Shown: positions 26,120-35,887, numbered from the stretch's first letter. The stretch: DNA of 44,899 nt from Chitinophagaceae bacterium (GCA_947451935.1 CANGBH010000016.1:1-44899), one strand, 5' to 3'. The notes: generated by a model not told the origin, from the sequence alone. Numbers and translations are program-made.

Positions 26120-28597
26120 ATGTCGGTTTCCCGAATAGTTTTTTTAATTTTTTTATTGTTTCAGGGGTTTAATTCCAATGCACAAAAGGTATATGGAACT
26201 ATATCCTCAGCAGATAATAATCCAATTCCATTTTGTACAATAAAGGCAGAAGGTGCTTCTATTTCAACCTTGTCTAATAGTAAAGGTGAGTATAGTATCA
26301 ATTTGCCAATAGGAAATCATACTCTCTTATTTAATCATATAGGGTTTAGGTCGTTTAGGAGAAATGTAGACGTTACAACTGCTGGACTTAAGCTTGATAT
26401 TGTTATGTCAGTAAATGAAATTGCACTTCAAGAAGTTATAGTGACTTCTTCGAATCAAAATCCAGCCAATCAAATTATAAAAAAGGCTATAGAGAGACGT
26501 GAGTTTCATAAACAGGCAATAGATTCTTCAAGGTGTGATGTATATATCAAAGGATTGATAGAATTAAAGAAATTTCCAAACGTTTTTTTCGGTCAACGTA
26601 TTGATTTTGAAGATGGCGACACTTCTAAACAAAAGACGATCTTTTTGTCGGAAACCATTGCTGATATCCTATATCGTAAAAAGGATAAATTAAGAATAAA
26701 TATAAAGTCGACTAAAGTTAGCGGACAATCGGATGGACTGGGGTTCAGCAATCCACAAATTATTTCATTTTATGAAAACAATGTCATGCTATCTGCATCA
26801 TTGAATCCACGAGGTTTCATTTCACCCATTGCAGATGGGGCATTCAATTTTTATGAATATAAGTACCTAGGTGCTTTTTTTGAAAATGGTAAAATCATTA
26901 ATAAAATAGAGGTCATTCCTAAGAGAAAGTGGGAACCTCTATTTAAAGGATTTATACAAATTGTTGAAGATGAATGGGTCATCCATTCATTAAAGCTTGA
27001 ACTAACAAAAGAATCACAACTTGAGTTTGCAAACAAAATAACCATCGAACAACTCTATACGGAATACGCAAAAGACATTTGGACAATATCAACTCAATCT
27101 ATTTTTCCAGAAGTAAATTTTATGGGATTTGATGCCGATGGATATTTTATAACCCTTTTTTCTTCATATAGGATTAATGAAGATTTTGATCACATTCATT
27201 TTGGAAGAACATTACTTAAATATGATAACAATGCCACAAAAAAAAGTAGTTCATATTGGGATTCAATTCGACCAATACCTTTAATGTCAAAAGAAGTTAA
27301 CGATTATCGAAAAAAAGATTCTTTGGAGCAATTGAGACAGAATCCTCATTATCTAGATTCTTTAGATAAAATACAAAATAAAATAACGTTATCTGGCTTA
27401 CTATTAAATGGTCAGACATTTGACTATAGATCTTCAAAATCATCATTTCAATATAATTCGGCCATTAGATCAATAAGTTACAATACTGTAGAAGGGTGGG
27501 CTGCTCAATTAGCCACTACATACACAACAAAAAAATATTCATTTGCATCGATAAAAATAACACCTGTTATTCGATATGGCACATCCAATCGCCATCTAAA
27601 TCCTTTTATATATACTACACTGTCTTTTAATAAAAAGTCGCTCAGTGAATTAGATATCAATTTCGGAAAAAAAGTATATCAATTCAACAATGGAAATCCT
27701 GTATCTAAACTGATGAATACTGCTTCTACATTGCTTAAGGGATATAATTATCTGAAAATATATGAAGCAAATTTTTTCCATATTGCTTATAAAAAAGAAA
27801 CCTTTCCTGGATTAACCATTCAACCTTTTTTCGATTTTCAACAACGTATTCCATTAAAGAATATGACTGAAATACGTCTATGGGGTGATTCATCAATTTA
27901 TAAGAATTTAACCCCAAATTTTGCAATAGAATCGAATCTCCCAACTATGCGGAAGCACAATGCAGTTTCTGCTGGATTCATGATTCGTTTCATTCCTAAT
28001 TCCTATCAAATAGAGCTGCCCGACAAATCGTTTACAGTTAACTCAAACGCTCCTGTATTTACTTTTGAATACAAAAAAGGAATCAAGCATTTGCTTAATA
28101 GTACAGTAGATTATGATCGTTGGAACGTATCAATATCGGATATAATTAAGATGAAGCTTGCTGGTGATATTCGCTTTAAATTTAAAACAGGAGGGTTCAT
28201 CAATTCTTCATCACTTGAATACCCAGACTTCAATCATCTTGCAGGTAATCGAACTAAACAAGCTGCTCCATATTTAGAGAGTTTTCAAATAGCTCCATTT
28301 TATGCTTATTCAACTAATGCTCATAATTATTATGCCTTATTTGTTGAGTATGCATTAAATGGGTTGATAACTAATAAAATTCCTTTAGTAAAAAAATTGA
28401 ACACTCAACTTATAGTGGGTTCGAATACCATTTATATAAACAAAGACAAACATTATACTGAGATTTTTTCTGGCATTGATAATATCCTCAAATTTTTCAG
28501 GGTTGATTACATTGTTGGATTTCAACCAAATGTCCGTACTTCTTATGGAATTCGTATCGGTATCAAGGGGTTCTCAAACTTATTTACTGACTATTAA
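26120..28597 (+). CDS. DUF5686 and carboxypeptidase-regulatory-like domain outer membrane protein
   Basis: An 825-residue exported protein. The signal peptide covers residues 1-21 (ending NSNAQ). A carboxypeptidase-regulatory-like sandwich spans about 22-105 (KVYGTISSADNNPIPF), followed by EVIVTSSNQNPANQIIKKAIERR, the usual entry to DUF5686. The rest is beta-rich and ends with an aromatic strand-like C terminus, suggesting a barrel. The combination is widespread in Bacteroidota and of unknown function. It resembles a receptor without a plug domain. It ends the run that begins after the metK terminator. Confidence 0.82.
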   Translation: MSVSRIVFLIFLLFQGFNSNAQKVYGTISSADNNPIPFCTIKAEGASISTLSNSKGEYSINLPIGNHTLLFNHIGFRSFRRNVDVTTAGLKLDIVMSVNEIALQEVIVTSSNQNPANQIIKKAIERREFHKQAIDSSRCDVYIKGLIELKKFPNVFFGQRIDFEDGDTSKQKTIFLSETIADILYRKKDKLRINIKSTKVSGQSDGLGFSNPQIISFYENNVMLSASLNPRGFISPIADGAFNFYEYKYLGAFFENGKIINKIEVIPKRKWEPLFKGFIQIVEDEWVIHSLKLELTKESQLEFANKITIEQLYTEYAKDIWTISTQSIFPEVNFMGFDADGYFITLFSSYRINEDFDHIHFGRTLLKYDNNATKKSSSYWDSIRPIPLMSKEVNDYRKKDSLEQLRQNPHYLDSLDKIQNKITLSGLLLNGQTFDYRSSKSSFQYNSAIRSISYNTVEGWAAQLATTYTTKKYSFASIKITPVIRYGTSNRHLNPFIYTTLSFNKKSLSELDINFGKKVYQFNNGNPVSKLMNTASTLLKGYNYLKIYEANFFHIAYKKETFPGLTIQPFFDFQQRIPLKNMTEIRLWGDSSIYKNLTPNFAIESNLPTMRKHNAVSAGFMIRFIPNSYQIELPDKSFTVNSNAPVFTFEYKKGIKHLLNSTVDYDRWNVSISDIIKMKLAGDIRFKFKTGGFINSSSLEYPDFNHLAGNRTKQAAPYLESFQIAPFYAYSTNAHNYYALFVEYALNGLITNKIPLVKKLNTQLIVGSNTIYINKDKHYTEIFSGIDNILKFFRVDYIVGFQPNVRTSYGIRIGIKGFSNLFTDY

Positions 28598-28618
28598 CAC
28601 CAAATAAACTGCATTGAT

Positions 28619-28626
28619 TATCTTTG
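28619..28626 (+). promoter_or_regulatory. -7 promoter box of trhO
   Basis: TATCTTTG is an exact TAnnTTTG match. No clear TTG is found at the -33 distance. Transcription would start near 28633, directly before the leader hairpin. Confidence 0.5.
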
Positions 28627-28634
28627 CACTGTTT

Positions 28635-28679
28635 ATGGAATTTTGCCTGGCCTGCAACCAGGATTCCTATTTTAAATAG
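28635..28679 (+). CDS. Candidate 14-residue leader peptide upstream of trhO
   Basis: ATG at 28635 opens a 14-codon frame ending TAG at 28679, encoding MEFCLACNQDSYFK with a CxxC pair. It lies between a TAnnTTTG box and the trhO start 14 bases further on. Its DNA also folds into the leader hairpin. Translation is not proven; a frame this short could occur by chance. If real, it would probably be a regulatory leader rather than a functional protein. Confidence 0.35.
   Translation: MEFCLACNQDSYFK
28637..28667 (+). promoter_or_regulatory. Leader hairpin of trhO mRNA
   Basis: GGAAT (28637-28641) pairs with ATTCC (28663-28667), and CCTGG (28646-28650) with CCAGG (28658-28662). The two helices are contiguous on the 3' side and separated by a TTTG bulge on the 5' side, with a 7-base loop CCTGCAA. 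No T-run follows, so it is not an ordinary terminator. It would sit at the 5' end of the transcript. Confidence 0.45.
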
Positions 28680-28692
28680 AAATTAAAATTTT

Positions 28693-29724
28693 ATGTCAAC
28701 ACTTCACAACAGGGTGTCGAGAAAACAATTGAAAGAAATTGTACAAAACGACGGTATTCCCCGTAATACACTATCCTTTTACTGCTATTTCCAAATTAAT
28801 GACCCTCTATCATTTAGAAATAAATGGTATGCATATTTGAATTCAATCGGAGTGATGGGTAGGATATATATAGCCGAGGAAGGTATTAATGCCCAGATTA
28901 ATTGTCCTGTTTCACAATTCAATGCACTGAAAGATTTTATTTATAGCGAACCAGCATTAAATAATCTTCGCCTTAATAAAGCTGTAGAGGACTCTAATAA
29001 CTCCTTTTATGTATTGGACATTAAAGTTCGTAATAAGATCGTGGCAGACGGTATTGATGATCCAAACTTTTCTGTACATAATAAAGGAGGATATGTTAAT
29101 GCGCAGGAATTCAATGAAATGGTTAATGATTCTAGTACACTAGTAATTGATATGAGAAATCACTATGAGTATGAAGTAGGGAGATTTAAGGATGCAATTG
29201 AAATTCCTAGTGATACATTTAGGGAACAGTTACCTATGGCAGTGAATATGCTAGATGCTGAAAAAGACAAAAACATAATTATGTATTGCACAGGTGGGAT
29301 TCGATGTGAAAAAGCTAGTGCATGGATGTTGCATAATGGCTTCAAAAATGTTTTTCATTTAGAAGGTGGAATCATAAATTATATAAATCAAGTGAATGAA
29401 TTATCACTCGACAATAAGTTCATTGGAAAAAACTTCGTTTTTGATGAACGTCTTGGCGAACGAATTACTCCTGATATTATCTCTACTTGCCATATCTGTG
29501 GAAATAAATGTGACACACATGTCAATTGCCTTAATAGCAGCTGCCACTTATTGTTTATTCAATGTGATGACTGTAAACAAGAATACGAAGGCACCTGTAG
29601 TATTGAATGCAGAGATTTTATTCATTTAGATCCTGAGCAACAAAAGCTTCTCCGTAAAGGAATCGATAAAGGAAGGAATATTTTTAATAAGTCCAGGAAC
29701 AGAATGCAAAACCTTTCTAAATAG
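28693..29724 (+). CDS. trhO: tRNA uridine-34 hydroxylase, TrhO (rhodanese-like)
   Basis: A 343-residue protein in three parts: an N-terminal ferredoxin-like domain (IYIAEEGINAQIN), a rhodanese domain (IDMRNHYEYEVGRFKDAIE) with the catalytic loop CTGGIRCEKASAW at Cys199, and a cysteine-rich C-terminal region. This last region (CHICGNKCDTHVNC and later CDDC, C-x3-C) is suited to metal binding. TrhO performs oxygen-dependent hydroxylation of U34 in certain tRNAs, a step towards cmo5U or mo5U. The C-terminal Cys cluster is typical of longer members. It ends eight bases from the stop of convergent purC. Confidence 0.92.
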   Translation: MSTLHNRVSRKQLKEIVQNDGIPRNTLSFYCYFQINDPLSFRNKWYAYLNSIGVMGRIYIAEEGINAQINCPVSQFNALKDFIYSEPALNNLRLNKAVEDSNNSFYVLDIKVRNKIVADGIDDPNFSVHNKGGYVNAQEFNEMVNDSSTLVIDMRNHYEYEVGRFKDAIEIPSDTFREQLPMAVNMLDAEKDKNIIMYCTGGIRCEKASAWMLHNGFKNVFHLEGGIINYINQVNELSLDNKFIGKNFVFDERLGERITPDIISTCHICGNKCDTHVNCLNSSCHLLFIQCDDCKQEYEGTCSIECRDFIHLDPEQQKLLRKGIDKGRNIFNKSRNRMQNLSK

Positions 29725-29732
29725 GAAGGAAA

Positions 29733-30665
29733 TTATAGCGCACTCAGTTTTTCAAGTGCATTTATGATTTGTATTTCGGTTTGGTCATGTGTAAGGGACT
29801 CACCAATGAAAGACTCGCCGATTATTTTTTCATAGAGCTCTATATATCGATTCGAAATTGTTTGAATCCATTCATCTGTCATTTCAGGAACAGTTTGTCC
29901 ATCTTTACCCATGAAATTATGTTGAATAAGCCACTCTCTGACAAATTCTTTGCTCAGTTGAAGTTGCTTTTCACCTTTTGTTAGTCTCTCTTCAAATCCA
30001 TCAAGATAAAAATACCTTGATGAATCAGGGGTGTGTATTTCATCCATTAAACAAATTCGACCATTTAATTTCCCAAACTCATATTTAGTGTCGGCTAAAA
30101 TAAGGCCTCTTTTTTGGGCTATTTCTTTCCCTTTGGCAAAAAGTTTAAGTGTGTAGTCTTTTAAAACTTCCCAATCTGCTGCAGAGGCTAATCCTTGCTT
30201 AATTATTTCTTCTTCACTGATATCCTCATCATGTCCAGCTGAGGCTTTAGTTGAAGGGGTAATTAAGGGTTCAGGAAAAAAGTCATTTTCTTTCAGTCCA
30301 TCTGGCATTTGTTGTCCGCACAAATACCTTTCACCTGATTGATATGTTCTCCAGGAATGCCCAACTAAATTTCCTCTTACTACCATTTCGATTTTAAACG
30401 GTTCACATTTATAGCCAATGGATACATTTGGTGCCGGTACATCGATTAACCAATTTGGACAAATATCCTTCGTTTGTTGAAGCATATAGGAGGCAATCTG
30501 ATTCAATACTTGGCCCTTAAATGGAATAGGGCGAGGAAGAATAACATCAAAGGCTGAAATCCTATCACTAGCTACCATTACCAAATAGTTGTCATTAATT
30601 GTATAGACATCCCTTACTTTTCCTGAGTAAAAGGACGTTTGATTTGGGAAAGTATAGCTATTCAT
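29733..30665 (-). CDS. purC: Phosphoribosylaminoimidazole-succinocarboxamide synthase
   Basis: A 310-residue SAICAR synthetase, which joins CAIR and aspartate with ATP in purine synthesis. The signature start FYSGKVRDVYTI and the substrate loop ASDRISAFDVILP (about residues 32-44) are present, followed by RGNLVGHSW and the late LADTKYEFG. Length and the KFG-type blocks place it with the Ade1-like form of about 300 residues rather than the 240-residue bacterial form. It is divergent from the TonB receptor gene with 129 bases between; I see no purine riboswitch in that gap. Confidence 0.95.
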   Translation of the reverse strand: MNSYTFPNQTSFYSGKVRDVYTINDNYLVMVASDRISAFDVILPRPIPFKGQVLNQIASYMLQQTKDICPNWLIDVPAPNVSIGYKCEPFKIEMVVRGNLVGHSWRTYQSGERYLCGQQMPDGLKENDFFPEPLITPSTKASAGHDEDISEEEIIKQGLASAADWEVLKDYTLKLFAKGKEIAQKRGLILADTKYEFGKLNGRICLMDEIHTPDSSRYFYLDGFEERLTKGEKQLQLSKEFVREWLIQHNFMGKDGQTVPEMTDEWIQTISNRYIELYEKIIGESFIGESLTHDQTEIQIINALEKLSAL

Positions 30666-30794
30666 AACACTAAATTACCTATGGTTCATCATATTGCCAA
30701 TTTTTACCATATTTCAAGCTCATTTTAAGGGTTAAATTTTTTTATATATAGAACAATCCATAATTTGATTAAAATTTGACCAAAACGATTGCTT

Positions 30795-33530
30795 ATGAAA
30801 AGATTATTATCCCTCATAGTATTGATTCAATTAATACTACCAACTATTGCAAGTGCTCAAAACTCAGTAATTACTGGGCATGTTAAGAGCGCTTCTGATG
30901 GTGAATCACTTGCATCAGTTTCAGTTGTTGTTAAAAGCTCAAATCAGGGTACTTACACTGATCCTAAGGGTAATTTTAAACTCAATTTACCGGCATCCAG
31001 TAAATTTCCAATTACCTTGATTTTCTCATCTACTGGCTTTGAATTTAAAGAAGTTTCAGTGTCTTCAGCAGGAGAGCTTGCAGCAGTTTCATTGAATTCA
31101 AGATCAACGCTTGGTGAGGAAGTAGTTATTTCAGCTACAAAAACCCCCACTCGAATTTTAGAGTCTCCGGTATCAATTGAGCGAATTAATTCGACAGCCA
31201 TAAAAAACTCTTCCACCGTTGATTATTTTGATATGGTCAATTCATTAAAAGGAATTGATTTAACGACTTCAAGTTTAACCTTTAAGACTGTTACTAGTCG
31301 TGGGTTTGGTGGTAGTGGTAATACTCGTTTTACCCAAATCGTAGATGGAATGGACAATCAAGCCCCTGGTTTGAATTTCTCTATTGGAAGTATAATTGGA
31401 TTGAGTGAATTAGATGTTGACAATATGGAACTCCTTCAGGGTGCCTCATCTGCATTGTATGGCCCAGGTGGTATGAATGGTACTTTATTGATTAACAGCA
31501 AAGATCCATTCAAGTATCAAGGACTTTCATTTCAAACAAGAGCTGGTGTGATGAATGTGGATGGAAAGTATAGAGATCGTTCAACGTATAACAATTGGGA
31601 TATTCGATATGCTAAAAAATTATCTGAACGTTTTGCCTTTAAGATTACGGCAGGTATGGTTCAAGGGAAAGATTGGTATGCAAATGATCAAAGAAATGTA
31701 AACAGAACTAATGCTAATCTTGGTAAACTTATTGATGGAACACGAGGAACCGATCCAAATTACGATGGACTAAATGTATATGGAGATGAAACATCTGTTG
31801 ATCTCAATCAGGTTCTTAATGGTATAGCACAACAAGCACCATTTTTAGCGCCTTACATTGCAGGTTTAACTTCAAAGCCAAATTTTGTATCCAGAACAGG
31901 GTATACAGAGAAAGAAGTCATTGACCCTATTACCAAAAATTTGAAATTTGGATTTTCGTTAAATTATAAATTAACACATTCGGTAGAAGCGATACTTTCA
32001 GGACATAATGGTTCTGGTAACACAGTATATACCGGAAGTGATCGCTATTCTTTAATAGGTTTCAATATGGGTCAATACAAATTGGAACTTAAGCATAAAA
32101 ATTGGATGCTGAGAGGATATACTTCACAAGAAAATGCTGGTCACTCTTATAACGTAACTATTGCATCTAGGGTATTCAATGAAATGTGGAAACCGTCACC
32201 ACAATGGTATACAGAATATGGTATGACATACCTAAACAGTTTATTGAGTGGTATGAGCTCTAATGATGCACATACATTATCACGCTCTATTGCTGATAAT
32301 GGTCGTCCTGCTGCAGGTTCTGCTGCTTTTAATTCCGCATATAATTCATTAAAAGATATTGCTATTTCAAAGGGTGGTGCTGGATTAATTGATAAAACAA
32401 ATCTATACGTACTTGATGGACAATATAATTTGAGTTCATTAACTGGAAAATTTGCTGAAGTTCTAGTAGGCGGAAATTTCAGAAGATTTGTCTTAAACTC
32501 ACAAGGAACATTATTTGCCGATTCTGCTAATAAAATTCCAATTAATGAATATGGAGCTTACCTCCAAGCTACTAAGGCAATATTTGAAGATAAATTGAAG
32601 TTCACATTCTCTGGTAGATATGATAAAAATTCAAACTTCAAAGGAAGGTTTACTCCAAGAGCAACAGCATTGGTTAAATTAGCCAAAGACAATCACCTTC
32701 GTTTCTCTTATCAACAAGCGTATCGATTCCCATCTGTTCAACAACAATGGATTAATCTTTCAGTAGGAGGTGCAACATTAATTGGTGGTATTCCACAAAT
32801 GAGAAACTACTATCATTTCAACACCAATCAAATATATTCAGTTAATGAACTTGGTCAAGGTAGACTTACCCCACAAACATTTAATGATTTTAAACCTGAA
32901 TCAGTTACATCATTTGAGGTTGGCTATAAAGGCTTAGTTGCACAATCAAAACTTTTGATAGACGTGTATGCATATAAATCAACTTACCAAGATTTTATAA
33001 CTAGAATACTCGTAGCTCAATCTACTACAGCTAATCCATCACCGCTAGATATTTTATCATCTTCAACACGCAGAATAATATCTGTACCAACCAATTCTCC
33101 AACGTTAGTAAAATCAAGTGGTTGGGGATTAGGTTTAGAATACAGACTTGGAGGTGGATTCTATACAACAGCGAATGTTTCATCTGATGTTTTAGCTAAT
33201 GTTCCTGATGGTTATATTGCTTATTTCAATTCGCCTAAATACAGAACAAACTTTACGTTTGGAAACAATGGAATAGGGAAAAGCAAGAAAATTGGCTTTA
33301 ACATAGCTTACCGTTGGCAGTCAGATTTCTACTATGAAAGTGATCTTGCAAACGGAAATGTTCCTGCATTCCATAATCTTGATGCACAAGTAAGTTACAA
33401 GCTGCCTAAAATCCGTTCTGGAATTAGAATAGGCGCAACGAACCTATTGAATCAATATTATATCAATGCATTAGCAAACCCATCAATTGGTGGTATATAT
33501 TATGTTGCCATAGGATATAACATCTATTAA
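30795..33530 (+). CDS. TonB-dependent receptor
   Basis: A 911-residue outer-membrane receptor. The signal peptide spans about residues 1-21 (ending IASAQ). A carboxypeptidase-regulatory-like domain (about 23-105; SVITGHVKSASDGESLASVS) precedes a plug with SPVSIERINSTAIKNS, TSRGFGGSGNTRFTQIVDGM and LQGASSALYGPGGMNG. A 22-strand-type barrel follows and ends in an aromatic residue (YVAIGYNIY). It takes up an unidentified substrate with TonB energy. A fasciclin lipoprotein follows 33 bases later in the same transcript and may be its surface partner in place of SusD. ATG 30795 is preferred to an in-frame TTG at 30789. Confidence 0.9.
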   Translation: MKRLLSLIVLIQLILPTIASAQNSVITGHVKSASDGESLASVSVVVKSSNQGTYTDPKGNFKLNLPASSKFPITLIFSSTGFEFKEVSVSSAGELAAVSLNSRSTLGEEVVISATKTPTRILESPVSIERINSTAIKNSSTVDYFDMVNSLKGIDLTTSSLTFKTVTSRGFGGSGNTRFTQIVDGMDNQAPGLNFSIGSIIGLSELDVDNMELLQGASSALYGPGGMNGTLLINSKDPFKYQGLSFQTRAGVMNVDGKYRDRSTYNNWDIRYAKKLSERFAFKITAGMVQGKDWYANDQRNVNRTNANLGKLIDGTRGTDPNYDGLNVYGDETSVDLNQVLNGIAQQAPFLAPYIAGLTSKPNFVSRTGYTEKEVIDPITKNLKFGFSLNYKLTHSVEAILSGHNGSGNTVYTGSDRYSLIGFNMGQYKLELKHKNWMLRGYTSQENAGHSYNVTIASRVFNEMWKPSPQWYTEYGMTYLNSLLSGMSSNDAHTLSRSIADNGRPAAGSAAFNSAYNSLKDIAISKGGAGLIDKTNLYVLDGQYNLSSLTGKFAEVLVGGNFRRFVLNSQGTLFADSANKIPINEYGAYLQATKAIFEDKLKFTFSGRYDKNSNFKGRFTPRATALVKLAKDNHLRFSYQQAYRFPSVQQQWINLSVGGATLIGGIPQMRNYYHFNTNQIYSVNELGQGRLTPQTFNDFKPESVTSFEVGYKGLVAQSKLLIDVYAYKSTYQDFITRILVAQSTTANPSPLDILSSSTRRIISVPTNSPTLVKSSGWGLGLEYRLGGGFYTTANVSSDVLANVPDGYIAYFNSPKYRTNFTFGNNGIGKSKKIGFNIAYRWQSDFYYESDLANGNVPAFHNLDAQVSYKLPKIRSGIRIGATNLLNQYYINALANPSIGGIYYVAIGYNIY

Positions 33531-33563
33531 TTGAAACTGAATCTAAACTCAAAACGTTAGCAC

Positions 33564-34622
33564 ATGAAAAAAATATTTTCAACTCTCAAGATGGCATTGC
33601 CGATATCATTGTTTGTAATGGTATTCACTACCTCTTGTAATAAAGAACTTCCTCAACCAATACCAAATGAAGTTGTAGTGCCAACAGGTAGCACCATTGG
33701 GGATGTACTCAATACAAATCCAGATTTTTCGATTCTAAAAGCGGCAGTTATAAAATCTGGATTAATGGAAGCCGTTTCCAATAAATCAAATGTATTTACA
33801 GTATTTGCTCCAAATGATGAAGCATTCATACAGTCCGGAATTCCATTAGTGGCTATAGAAAATTTACCTGCACCTGTTGTAGCAAGCATTATTCAGTATC
33901 ATATCATACCAGGTCAAAAGGTTACATCTGCTGCAATTCCCACAACCTTTCCTAATGTGCAAATGGTTACTTCTTTTGTAATCCCTGCGCCGAATACCAA
34001 TCCATTGGTAAGGTTTAGCAGTTTCCCGTCAAAAAGAGGATCACAGCTATGGCTTAACAATATACCTGTAATAGCCTCAGATGTAGCTACTGCCAATGGT
34101 GTTATTCATGTTGTAGCTAGGGTAGTAGCACCTCCTTCAAGAGTATTATTAGATACCATGGCAAGGGATGCAGACATGCAATACCTTGTAGCAGCTATCT
34201 TAACCGCTGATGCTGGTGTACCAGAAGGAAGTCGTTTCCAAGATTATTTAGCAAACCCACTAGCTAACTTTACCATTTTTGCTCCTTCTAATCAAGCATT
34301 CATGAATCTATTGGCCTATAATAATTTGCCAGTTGACCCATCATCATTGCAATACCTAGATAATCCAAAAGGTACTCTTGGTGCAATTATTGCTAACCAT
34401 ATACTACTCAATAGAGCATTCGCCGCAAATTTACCAAATGACGAAACAGTAATACCAAGTTTTCTAGCCGCTATTGCTCCCCCAGGAGTTGGCTTACTAA
34501 CTGTCTCTAGCGCAGGTGTAAAAGGAGCTGGTAATCCTACCATGTCAAACATTACTGCAATAGATCGACATGCTATTAATGGAGTATATCATGTAATTGA
34601 TCAACTCTTATTGCCCCAATAA
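33564..34622 (+). CDS. Lipoprotein with two fasciclin (FAS1) domains
   Basis: A 352-residue lipoprotein. The signal ends FTTSCNKE, with Cys as the lipidation site. Two FAS1 domains follow. The first (about 45-190) has the H1 motif VFAPNDEAF and the H2-like GVIHVVARVV. The second (about 200-350) has IFAPSNQAFMNLL and GVYHVIDQLLLP. FAS1 domains mediate cell adhesion or carbohydrate/protein binding. Placement directly after a TonB receptor suggests a ligand-binding or docking role at the outer membrane. A bidirectional terminator follows. Confidence 0.88.
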   Translation: MKKIFSTLKMALPISLFVMVFTTSCNKELPQPIPNEVVVPTGSTIGDVLNTNPDFSILKAAVIKSGLMEAVSNKSNVFTVFAPNDEAFIQSGIPLVAIENLPAPVVASIIQYHIIPGQKVTSAAIPTTFPNVQMVTSFVIPAPNTNPLVRFSSFPSKRGSQLWLNNIPVIASDVATANGVIHVVARVVAPPSRVLLDTMARDADMQYLVAAILTADAGVPEGSRFQDYLANPLANFTIFAPSNQAFMNLLAYNNLPVDPSSLQYLDNPKGTLGAIIANHILLNRAFAANLPNDETVIPSFLAAIAPPGVGLLTVSSAGVKGAGNPTMSNITAIDRHAINGVYHVIDQLLLPQ

Positions 34623-34642
34623 AATATTAAATGTTGAATAAT

Positions 34643-34675
34643 AAAAAAGGAGATCATGTTTTGATCTCCTTTTTT
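34643..34675. terminator. Bidirectional terminator between the fasciclin gene and ychF
   Basis: A 14-bp stem, AAAAAAGGAGATCA (34643-34656) and TGATCTCCTTTTTT (34662-34675), with a 5-base loop. The stem gives an A-run before it and a T-run after it on both strands, so it can end both convergent transcripts. Confidence 0.9.
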
Positions 34676-34694
34676 ATTGACGTTATGGTTTGAA

Positions 34695-35795
34695 TTATAC
34701 GGCAAACCTAAAATGCATGATATCTCCATCTTGCACTAAATAATCTTTTCCTTGTACAGCCATTTTACCAGCTTCTTTACATGCTGCTTCTGATCCTAAT
34801 GCAACGAAATCAGTGTAACCTATCACTTCAGCTCTAATAAATCCTTTTTCAAAGTCTGTATGGATAACTGCTGCAGCTTGAGGCGCTAACATACCCTTAG
34901 TTATGGTCCATGCCCTGACTTCCTGAACGCCCGCTGTAAAATAGGTGGCCAAATTCAAGATTTTATAAGTGGATCTGATTAAACGAACAACTCCACTTTC
35001 AGATAATCCAAGATCATCAAGAAACATTATTCGATCATCATAACTTTCCATGACGGATATTTCACTTTCAATCTCTGCACTCACAAATAATATTTCTGCC
35101 TGTTCGTGTTGAATAGCTTCTTTTACTTTATTAGTAAAGTCATTGCCTTTAACCACACTCTTTTCATCTACATTACATACATAGATAACAGGTTTCATGG
35201 TAAGCAAAAACATATCAGCAATATGTGCATCTGAATCTTCTTTGCTTACTTCAAAGGCTCTCGCATTTTTACCAGCTTCAAGATGTGCCTTTAATGCCTT
35301 CAGTATTTCAATCCCACGAAGCAGTTCACGATCTCCAGTTTTAGCATTTTTTTCATTCTTAGATAACTTTTTATCTACACTCTCTAAGTCTTTTAATTGG
35401 AGTTCAGTATCAATAATCTCCTTATCACGAACTGGATTTACGTCTCCGTCTACATGAATAACATTGTCATCTTCAAAACAACGTAATACATGTATAATGG
35501 CATCAGTACTTCGAATGTTCCCCAAAAATTGATTACCAAGCCCTTCACCTTTGCTAGCACCCTTTACTAATCCGGCAATGTCAACAATTTCAACTGTAGT
35601 AGGTACAACACGTTGAGGTTTAACCAACTTCTCCAATTCGATTAATCGATCATCAGGAACGGTAATCACTCCGATATTAGGTTCGATAGTACAAAATGGG
35701 AAATTAGCAGCTTGTGCTTTTGCATTGCTAAGTGCGTTAAATAGGGTTGATTTTCCTACATTTGGTAAACCGACAATTCCAGCTTGTAATGCCAT
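34695..35795 (-). CDS. ychF: Redox-responsive ATPase YchF
   Basis: A 366-residue Obg-family P-loop protein. G1 is GLPNVGKST (residues 8-16), G3 includes DIAGLVKGAS, and the G4 position reads CNVDE instead of NKxD, which explains the ATP rather than GTP preference known for YchF. A coiled-coil insert (about 130-180) and a C-terminal TGS domain follow (FEKGFIRAEVIGYTDF and the end YLVQDGDIMHFRF). It binds ribosomes and links translation to oxidative stress. Monocistronic, with a TATCTTTG promoter box upstream. Confidence 0.95.
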   Translation of the reverse strand: MALQAGIVGLPNVGKSTLFNALSNAKAQAANFPFCTIEPNIGVITVPDDRLIELEKLVKPQRVVPTTVEIVDIAGLVKGASKGEGLGNQFLGNIRSTDAIIHVLRCFEDDNVIHVDGDVNPVRDKEIIDTELQLKDLESVDKKLSKNEKNAKTGDRELLRGIEILKALKAHLEAGKNARAFEVSKEDSDAHIADMFLLTMKPVIYVCNVDEKSVVKGNDFTNKVKEAIQHEQAEILFVSAEIESEISVMESYDDRIMFLDDLGLSESGVVRLIRSTYKILNLATYFTAGVQEVRAWTITKGMLAPQAAAVIHTDFEKGFIRAEVIGYTDFVALGSEAACKEAGKMAVQGKDYLVQDGDIMHFRFAV

Positions 35796-35815
35796 ATCTT
35801 GTATTTTTTGCGCTG

Positions 35816-35823
35816 CAAAGATA
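35816..35823 (-). promoter_or_regulatory. -7 promoter box of ychF
   Basis: On the minus strand the bases read TATCTTTG, an exact TAnnTTTG match 20 bases before the start codon. No matching TTG at the -33 distance was found. The fused SpmA/SpmB gene diverges on the other side. Confidence 0.4.
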
Positions 35824-35887
35824 CTACGATTAGCTGTATTGGAAGATTGTTTGTCAACTTGATATAAAAATTAGAATATTCTTTCTT

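Noticed and set aside
30666-30794. Purine or cobalamin riboswitch between purC and the TonB receptor
   Set aside because: The 129-base gap is very A/T-rich and lacks the conserved stems or boxes of either class.
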